Assembly: GCA_946631075.1 (NCBI GenBank)
Contig: CAMOZS010000006.1
Coordinates: 1-21,237, forward strand
Length of the DNA stretch: 21,237 nt
DNA from: an uncultured Bacillota bacterium
Lineage (GTDB): Bacteria > Bacillota > Clostridia > Peptostreptococcales > Anaerovoracaceae
Direction of reading: 5' to 3'
In this document: one piece after another, positions 15,900 to 21,237 of the stretch
How positions within the stretch are numbered: position 1 is the first letter of the stretch
Layout: each line of letters starts with the position of its first letter
Position numbers and translations under genes: made by a program
Notes under the pieces: generated by a model
Database searches by the model: none
Told to the model about the DNA's origin: nothing
The model's input: only the letters and a program-made list of their open reading frames with translations

Positions 15900-17217
15900 A
15901 CCACTGGTAGCGGTCGTAGGACGGCCGAACGTAGGAAAATCAACATTTTTTAACCGGATCGTCGGACGGCGGGTATCCATCGTCGAGGACACGCCCGGGG
16001 TGACCCGGGACCGGATCTACGCGGAAGCGGAGTGGTCCGGCATCCATTTCGGTCTGATCGACACGGGAGGCATCGAGCCGGACAGCGATGATATCATCCT
16101 GTCCCAGATGCGGGACCAGGCCCAGGTAGCCATGGATATGGCAGACGTGATCCTCTTCATGGTGGACGGCAAGGACGGACTGACGGCCTCCGATCAGGAG
16201 GTGGCCTCCATGCTGCGCAGGACCGGCCGCAAGGTCGTTCTGGCAGTCAACAAGATCGACACACCGAAACTGCCCGATGACTTCTATGATTTCTATGAGC
16301 TGGGTCTGGGTGAGCCCATTCCCATCTCATCGGCCAACATGCTGAATCTGGGAGACCTGCTGGACGCGGTCATCGAGAACTTCCCGGAAGGCGCGGGAAC
16401 GGAGGAGGACGAGTCCATCAAGATCGCCATGATCGGCAAGCCCAACGTGGGCAAGTCATCGCTGGTCAACCGTCTCCTGGGAGAAAACCGGGTCATCGTC
16501 TCCCCCATCGCGGGCACGACCCGGGATTCCATCGACACGCCTTTCAGCTTTGAGGGAGAGGACTACCTGCTGATCGATACCGCCGGGATCCGCCGCAGGA
16601 GCAAGGTCAATGAAGACATCGAGAAATTCAGCGTGCTCCGGGCGGTGGCCGCCATCGAGCGCTGCGACGTCTGCATGCTGATGATCGACGGGACCGAAGG
16701 GATCACGGAACAGGACAAGAAGATCGCCGGGATCGCCCACGAAGCCGGCAAGGGCATCGTGGTCTGCGTCAACAAGTGGGACCTGGTGGAAAAAGAGACC
16801 AATACCATGAATGAGTTCCGCAAGGAGATCGCCAGGGAGCTTCAGTTCATGTCCTATGCTCCGGCCGTTTTCATTTCCGCCCTGACCGGTCAGCGGACCG
16901 ACCAGGTGATCCGGATGGCCAAATACGTTGCCGAAAACCGGGCCATGCGGGTGCCGACCGGCCAGCTGAATACGGTGATCACCGACGCGACCATGATGAA
17001 GCAGCCGCCGTCGGATAAGGGGAAGAGGCTGAAGATCTATTATGTGACCCAGGTCGGGGTCAAACCGCCCCTCTTCTCCTTCAAGATCAATTCACGGCCG
17101 CTGATGCACTTCTCCTATTCCCGGTATCTGGAGAACAAGATCCGGGAGGCCTTCGGATTTGAGGGGACATCCCTGAAATTCGTTTTCCGGGAGAAAGGCG
17201 AGAAGGAAGAGGTGTAA
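15892..17217 (+). CDS. der: Ribosome biogenesis GTPase Der (EngA)
   Basis: Essential double-GTPase that assists assembly of the 50S subunit. The 441-residue protein has the full three-domain layout. GTPase 1 has GRPNVGKST at 10-18, DTPG, the G3 segment DTGGIEPDS and NKID at 120-123. GTPase 2 has GKPNVGKSS at 182-190, DTAGIRRRSKV and NKWD at 294-297. The C-terminal KH-like domain (about 350-438) contains KRLKIYYVTQVGVKPP and ends in a charged tail. The start ATG 15892 overlaps ftsY. plsY begins 4 bp after the stop. The der-plsY-gpsA order is conserved in Clostridia. Confidence 0.97.
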   Translation: MSKPLVAVVGRPNVGKSTFFNRIVGRRVSIVEDTPGVTRDRIYAEAEWSGIHFGLIDTGGIEPDSDDIILSQMRDQAQVAMDMADVILFMVDGKDGLTASDQEVASMLRRTGRKVVLAVNKIDTPKLPDDFYDFYELGLGEPIPISSANMLNLGDLLDAVIENFPEGAGTEEDESIKIAMIGKPNVGKSSLVNRLLGENRVIVSPIAGTTRDSIDTPFSFEGEDYLLIDTAGIRRRSKVNEDIEKFSVLRAVAAIERCDVCMLMIDGTEGITEQDKKIAGIAHEAGKGIVVCVNKWDLVEKETNTMNEFRKEIARELQFMSYAPAVFISALTGQRTDQVIRMAKYVAENRAMRVPTGQLNTVITDATMMKQPPSDKGKRLKIYYVTQVGVKPPLFSFKINSRPLMHFSYSRYLENKIREAFGFEGTSLKFVFREKGEKEEV

Positions 17218-17221
17218 GGAC

Positions 17222-17869
17222 ATGGATGCGAATATCAATCTGTTCATCCTGGGAGGACTGGGCGTGGTCGCCTATTTCATCGGCAACATCTCCCCGTCCA
17301 CCATCATGGCAAGAAAACAGGGAATAGATATCAAAAGCGAGGGAAGCGGCAACGCGGGCACGACCAACGCTCTCCGGCTCATGGGTAAGAAGGCCGGCGC
17401 CATCACCTGCGTAGTCGACATCCTCAAGGGAGTGGTCGCCGTCCTGATCGGGACCCTGGCAGCGGGACCCTACGGAGCCAGCCTTTGCGCTCTGTGCGTA
17501 TTCCTGGGTCACGTCTTCCCCCTCGTTTATAAATTCAAGGGCGGCAAGGGGGTCGCCACAGCCTTTGGAGCCGTACTGGCGGTAAACCCGCTTCTGGCTC
17601 TGATCTCCCTTCTGATCGTGGCCGCGGTCGTCTTCACTTCCAAGAGGATGTCCCTGGGATCGATCGTGGGAGCCATCGCTTTCGCTGTGCTGGCCATCTT
17701 CCTTGAACCGGGATTTTTCGTTTACGCCGCCGTCATGGCGATCATCATGCTGATCAAGCATCGGGCTAATATAGTGCGTCTGGTTCATGGAGAGGAACCG
17801 GTCATGAGCATATTTGATAAGACCAAGGATAAGGATAAGGTTGAGGACAAAAAGGAGGAAGATCAATGA
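17222..17869 (+). CDS. plsY: Glycerol-3-phosphate acyltransferase PlsY
   Basis: Integral membrane enzyme that transfers the acyl group of acyl-phosphate to glycerol-3-phosphate, giving lysophosphatidate. The 215 residues show about five hydrophobic helices. The conserved loops are GSGNAGTTNALR (about 41-52), the phosphate-binding KGGKGVATAFG (about 107-117) and HRANIVRL near 180. The C-terminal tail after the last helix is unusually charged, alternating K, D and E over about sixteen residues. The same bases supply the gpsA ribosome site. GAGGTG at 17209-17214 serves as the ribosome site for ATG 17222. The gene overlaps gpsA by ATGA, linking it to the enzyme that makes its substrate. Confidence 0.96.
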   Translation: MDANINLFILGGLGVVAYFIGNISPSTIMARKQGIDIKSEGSGNAGTTNALRLMGKKAGAITCVVDILKGVVAVLIGTLAAGPYGASLCALCVFLGHVFPLVYKFKGGKGVATAFGAVLAVNPLLALISLLIVAAVVFTSKRMSLGSIVGAIAFAVLAIFLEPGFFVYAAVMAIIMLIKHRANIVRLVHGEEPVMSIFDKTKDKDKVEDKKEEDQ

Positions 17870-18861
17870 AGACGATTGGAGTCATCGGCGCAGGCAGCTG
17901 GGGAACAGCGCTGGCAACCGTTCTGGCAGGCAAAGGCTGTAAGGTCCGCATTTTTGATGTCGATGAGCAGCATCTGCGCAGGATGGAGAGCAACAGGGAA
18001 AACACGGATTATCTTCCCGGGGTAGAGCTGAATGAGAATATCTCTTTCGCCTATACCAATGAAGATGCGGTCAAGGGAGCGGACGTGGTCCTCTTCTCCG
18101 CGCCGGCCCAGCATTTCCGCAGCGCCGCGGAGGCTGCCAGACCATATATCACAGAGGATATGCTGATCATCAACGTCGCCAAGGGGATCGAGCGGGGCAC
18201 CCACAAGCGCCTGTCCCAGATCGCCGAAGACCTGTTCGACATGGATCATTACGTGGTCCTGTCAGGACCCTCCCACGCTGAGGAAGTAGGACGCAGGATG
18301 CCGACGACCGTGGCGGTGGCTTCCAGGAAACTGGCCTCGGCGGAAGCGATCCAGGATCTGTTCATGACCGACCGCTTCCGGGTCTATACCTCCAATGACG
18401 TGATCGGCCTCGAGCTCGGAGGCGCCCTCAAGAACATCATCGCCCTGGGAGCCGGGATCTCGGACGGTATGGGCTTCGGCGACAACGCCAAGGCTGCCCT
18501 GATGACCAGAGGTCTGGCGGAGATCATGCGGCTGGGCGAAAAGCTGGGCGCGCAGAAGGAGACCTTCGGAGGACTTGCCGGGACCGGCGACCTGATCGTT
18601 ACCTGCTGCAGCATGCACTCCCGCAACCGCCGCTGCGGATTCCTGATCGGAGAGGGCATGGCGCCCGATGAGGCGGTCAAGGAAGTCGGCATGGTCGTAG
18701 AGGGCATGTTCACGGCGGAAGCGGCCTACGAGCTGGCCAAGGAAGTCGGCGTCGAGATGCCCATCACCGACGCCATCTACAAGGTGACCAGGGGCGAGCT
18801 GGCCGCGTCAGACGCCATCGAGCTTCTGATGGGAAGAGATAAGAAACACGAACAGGGGTAA
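17866..18861 (+). CDS. gpsA: Glycerol-3-phosphate dehydrogenase [NAD(P)+]
   Basis: Reduces dihydroxyacetone phosphate to sn-glycerol-3-phosphate, the backbone for phospholipids. The 331-residue protein has the N-terminal NAD(P)-binding Rossmann motif GAGSWGTALA at 8-17. K106 is in NVAKGIE, followed by LSGPSHAEEVGRRMPTTV. The C-terminal helical substrate domain has the catalytic K189 in GGALKNIIALGAGISDG and the segment GLAGTGDLIVTC followed by SMHSRNRRCG. AGGAGG (17853-17858) is 7 nt before ATG 17866, which lies in the ATGA overlap with plsY. In spore-forming Clostridia spoIVA often follows gpsA; here miaB follows after 12 bp. Confidence 0.97.
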   Translation: MKTIGVIGAGSWGTALATVLAGKGCKVRIFDVDEQHLRRMESNRENTDYLPGVELNENISFAYTNEDAVKGADVVLFSAPAQHFRSAAEAARPYITEDMLIINVAKGIERGTHKRLSQIAEDLFDMDHYVVLSGPSHAEEVGRRMPTTVAVASRKLASAEAIQDLFMTDRFRVYTSNDVIGLELGGALKNIIALGAGISDGMGFGDNAKAALMTRGLAEIMRLGEKLGAQKETFGGLAGTGDLIVTCCSMHSRNRRCGFLIGEGMAPDEAVKEVGMVVEGMFTAEAAYELAKEVGVEMPITDAIYKVTRGELAASDAIELLMGRDKKHEQG

Positions 18862-18873
18862 AGACAGGACAGG

Positions 18874-20328
18874 ATGACAGAGCTCAGAGGGAAAAAATAT
18901 CACATCATCACATTCGGCTGCCAGATGAACGAACACGATTCGGAGACCATCGCGGGCCTTCTGCAGGAAGAAGGCTGCAGCCAGGCCCGGAACCGGATGG
19001 ATGCGGACATCGTGATCATCAATACCTGCAGCGTCAGGGAGAACGCCGATAAGCGGTTTTTCGGCACTCTCGGTCAGCTGAAGAAGCAGAAGGCGGCCAA
19101 TCCGGCCTTCGCCGCCTGCGTCTGCGGCTGTATGATGCAGCAGGAACATATCGTGACTCAGGTCCGTCGTCAGTACCCCTGGGTGGACGTGATCTTCGGG
19201 ACCCATAACATCCATGAGTTTCCTCAGATGCTGGACCAGCTCTACCAGGCAAGATCAGCCTTTGCGGGGGAAGAGGACGGAGAAGGCAACGAGGACCTGA
19301 TCCGGATGTCGGACCACGACTATACCAGGGCCAAGCACGAGATCCGAAGCGCCAGGGATACCCGGGTGGAGCGGATCTATGAGGACAGGAAGGAGATCGT
19401 TGAGGGGCTTCCGGCCAAAAGGTTGTTCCCCCATAAATCCTTCGTCAACATCATGTACGGCTGCAACAATTTCTGCACCTACTGCATCGTCCCCTATACC
19501 AGGGGCCGGGAGAAGAGCCGGCGGCCCGAGGATATCCTGCGGGAAGTGAAGGATCTGACTGCGGACGGCGTCCGGGAAGTAACTCTGCTGGGCCAGAACG
19601 TCAACTCCTACAAGGGCGTCAGCCTGGCCGGGGAAGAGGAGAAGGTCTGGGATTTCGCCGACCTGATCTACGCCCTGGATGAGATCCCGGGCCTGGAGAG
19701 GATCCGGTTCATGACTTCCCATCCCAAGGACCTGTCGGAGAAACTGATCGGGGCCTTCCGGGACTGCGGGAAGCTCTGCCGCTACATCCACCTTCCGGTC
19801 CAGTCGGGCAGCAGCCGGATCCTGGCCAAGATGAACCGCCGCTATACCAGAGAGCAGTATCTGGACCTGGTGAAGGCCCTGTGGCAGGCGGCGCCGGAGA
19901 TCACCATCAGCACGGATATCATCGTGGGATTTCCGGGAGAGACCGAGGAGGATTTCGAAGACACCCTGTCTCTGGTCAGGGAAGTGGAGTACGATTCGGC
20001 ATTTACCTTCCTCTACTCCAAGCGAAAGGGGACTCCCGCCGCCGAGTATGAGGATCAGGTGCCGGAGGAAGTCAAGCACCAGCGGTTCAACCGGCTGGTC
20101 GATGCCCTGAATGAGATCAGTCTGCGGAAGAACGCCGCCTATATCGGGACCACCCAGATGGTTCTGGTGGACGGGGCCAGCAAGAAGGATCCGGGGACGG
20201 TCAGCGGCCGTACTGACGGGTTCAAGCTGGTGGATCTTGAAGGGGATGAGTCCCTGGCCGGAAAGATCGTTCCCGTCGAGATCACGGAGGGCAGGACATT
20301 CAGCCTGCGGGGCAGACTGAAGAAGTGA
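18874..20328 (+). CDS. miaB: tRNA-2-methylthio-N6-isopentenyladenosine-37 synthase MiaB
   Basis: Radical-SAM methylthiotransferase that adds a methylthio group to i6A37 of tRNAs reading UNN codons. The 484 residues contain the UPF0004 domain with auxiliary cluster ligands C16 (TFGCQMNEHDS), C52 (NTCSVRENA) and C86 (CGCMMQQ). The radical-SAM cluster CX3CX2C follows at C197, C201 and C204 (CNNFCTYC, then IVPYTRGRE). A C-terminal TRAM domain begins near 420. The linker between the first two domains (about 130-173) is long and charged, which accounts for the somewhat large size. No strong ribosome site is seen before ATG 18874; AGGGGT lies about 15 nt upstream. mutS/mutL, frequent neighbours of miaB in Clostridia, are not here. 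Confidence 0.95.
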   Translation: MTELRGKKYHIITFGCQMNEHDSETIAGLLQEEGCSQARNRMDADIVIINTCSVRENADKRFFGTLGQLKKQKAANPAFAACVCGCMMQQEHIVTQVRRQYPWVDVIFGTHNIHEFPQMLDQLYQARSAFAGEEDGEGNEDLIRMSDHDYTRAKHEIRSARDTRVERIYEDRKEIVEGLPAKRLFPHKSFVNIMYGCNNFCTYCIVPYTRGREKSRRPEDILREVKDLTADGVREVTLLGQNVNSYKGVSLAGEEEKVWDFADLIYALDEIPGLERIRFMTSHPKDLSEKLIGAFRDCGKLCRYIHLPVQSGSSRILAKMNRRYTREQYLDLVKALWQAAPEITISTDIIVGFPGETEEDFEDTLSLVREVEYDSAFTFLYSKRKGTPAAEYEDQVPEEVKHQRFNRLVDALNEISLRKNAAYIGTTQMVLVDGASKKDPGTVSGRTDGFKLVDLEGDESLAGKIVPVEITEGRTFSLRGRLKK

Positions 20329-20338
20329 GGTTCGTACC

Positions 20339-21237
20339 ATGAACATCAAACAGATCGCAAAGGCTGCCGGTGTCTCGGTCGCCACAGTATCCAGGGTGAT
20401 GAACCACCCGGAGACAGTCGCGCCGGCGACCCGGGAAAAAATCGAACGGGTGATGAAGGAGGAGGGGTATACCCCCAACTGGTTTGCCCAGGGCCTGAAC
20501 TTCAACAAGACCAGGACCATCGGGATCGTGATCCCCCATATGCTCCACAGTTCATATATGGAAGTGGCCGGAGGCGTGGAGGAAGTGGCCCGGATGAAGG
20601 GCTACATCACCTTCATGTGCAATGTGGAGAAGGATCCCAAGATGGAACGGGAATACATATCCCAGATGATCACCCGCCGGGTCGACGGGATCGTTCTGAT
20701 GTTCTCCTCCATGGAAGAGCCGATCCTGGCCCAGATCGATAAGGAGAAGATCCCGGTCGTTCTTATCGGGGAGCACCAGGAGCACAGCCGGACCAGTTCC
20801 GTCAAGGTGGACTGCCGGGCCGGCGCGGCCGAGATGACGGCCCACATGCTGGAGATAGGACACCGGTCCATCGCCTTCCTGATGGGGAGCGATCCCCAGC
20901 AGGAGGTCAAAGAGATGCTGGTCGGCTACAAGAATGTGCTGAAAGCCACCGGTCTGGAAGCGGACGACGACCTGATCGTCCGTACGGAAAACACCATCGA
21001 GGGAGGATACATCAGCGGCAAAAAGCTGATCTCCCGGGGCCTGCCTGACGCCGTGTTCGCCACCAGCGATGAGATCGCCTACGGCGCCATGGACGCTTTC
21101 CGGGACAGCGGCCTCAGGGTCCCGGAGGATGTGGCGGTGACCGGATTCGGCAACAACCGCATGTCCAACCTGATCGAACCCAAACTGACCACGGTCGAGC
21201 TGCCCTTCCGGAAGATGGGGATCTTCGGAGCCCGTAT
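20339..21237 (+). CDS. LacI-family transcriptional repressor, 3'-truncated by window edge
   Basis: Open from ATG 20339 to the right edge, giving 299 residues of a family that is usually about 335-345. The N-terminal helix-turn-helix is clear: IKQIAKAAGVSVATVSRVMN at 3-22, then ATREKIERVMKEEGY and a hinge-helix region PNWFAQGL with L53 at the minor-groove-inserting position. The rest is a periplasmic-binding-protein-like effector domain. It begins TRTIGIVIPHM and includes RRVDGIVLM, LEIGHRSIAFLMG, DAVFATSDEIAYGAMDAF, VPEDVAVTGFGNN and LTTVELPF. The effector, probably a sugar or related metabolite, cannot be told from sequence. GAGG (20327-20330) lies 8 nt upstream. It starts 10 bp after miaB with no terminator between, so it is likely co-transcribed. 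Its targets are probably further right. Confidence 0.93.
   Translation, partial: MNIKQIAKAAGVSVATVSRVMNHPETVAPATREKIERVMKEEGYTPNWFAQGLNFNKTRTIGIVIPHMLHSSYMEVAGGVEEVARMKGYITFMCNVEKDPKMEREYISQMITRRVDGIVLMFSSMEEPILAQIDKEKIPVVLIGEHQEHSRTSSVKVDCRAGAAEMTAHMLEIGHRSIAFLMGSDPQQEVKEMLVGYKNVLKATGLEADDDLIVRTENTIEGGYISGKKLISRGLPDAVFATSDEIAYGAMDAFRDSGLRVPEDVAVTGFGNNRMSNLIEPKLTTVELPFRKMGIFGAR

Noticed and set aside
1..21237. Mobile elements, CRISPR arrays, tRNA/rRNA genes, riboswitches
   Set aside because: None seen. Almost every base lies in a recognised coding gene and no repeats of suitable length or spacing were found by eye.

Overview
The window is a dense, G+C-rich bacterial housekeeping region. It carries eighteen genes, all on the + strand. 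The longest gap between genes is 57 bp, several junctions overlap, and I see no stem-loop/U-run terminator. The gene order priA-def-fmt-rsmB-stp-prkC-rsgA-rpe, then plsX-rnc-smc-ftsY, then der-plsY-gpsA, is the familiar arrangement of Bacillota, especially Clostridia. Strong GGAGG ribosome sites and a PASTA-type kinase agree with this. The base composition suggests a high-G+C clostridial lineage. I cannot name the genus or family from the sequence alone.

Layout. 1-787 is the 3' part of asnA (aspartate-ammonia ligase), which overlaps priA (784-2820) by ATGA. def and fmt (2831-4242) make and remove the formyl group on initiator methionine. After a good candidate sigma-A promoter inside the fmt 3' end (4217-4245) come rsmB (16S rRNA m5C methyltransferase), the PP2C phosphatase stp/prpC, the membrane Ser/Thr kinase prkC with three PASTA domains, the ribosome-assembly GTPase rsgA and rpe (4300-9701). 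Next are plsX, rnc, smc and ftsY (9715-15899), then der, plsY and gpsA (15892-18861), then miaB (18874-20328). A LacI-family repressor starts at 20339 and runs off the right edge.

Functional themes. Translation and ribosome biogenesis: def, fmt, rsmB, rsgA, rnc, der, miaB. Phospholipid synthesis: gpsA makes glycerol-3-phosphate, plsX makes acyl-phosphate and plsY joins them to lysophosphatidate. Chromosome maintenance: priA, smc. Membrane targeting and cell-wall signalling: ftsY, stp/prkC.

No phage, IS element, CRISPR array, RNA gene or obviously new multi-gene system was found. The points worth a second look are departures from the standard cluster: a PriA that appears to lack its winged-helix domain; asnA translationally coupled to priA; loss of rlmN and acpP from their usual slots; an internal promoter; an enlarged acidic linker in MiaB; unusual residues in FtsY; and a LacI repressor joined to the end of the housekeeping run.
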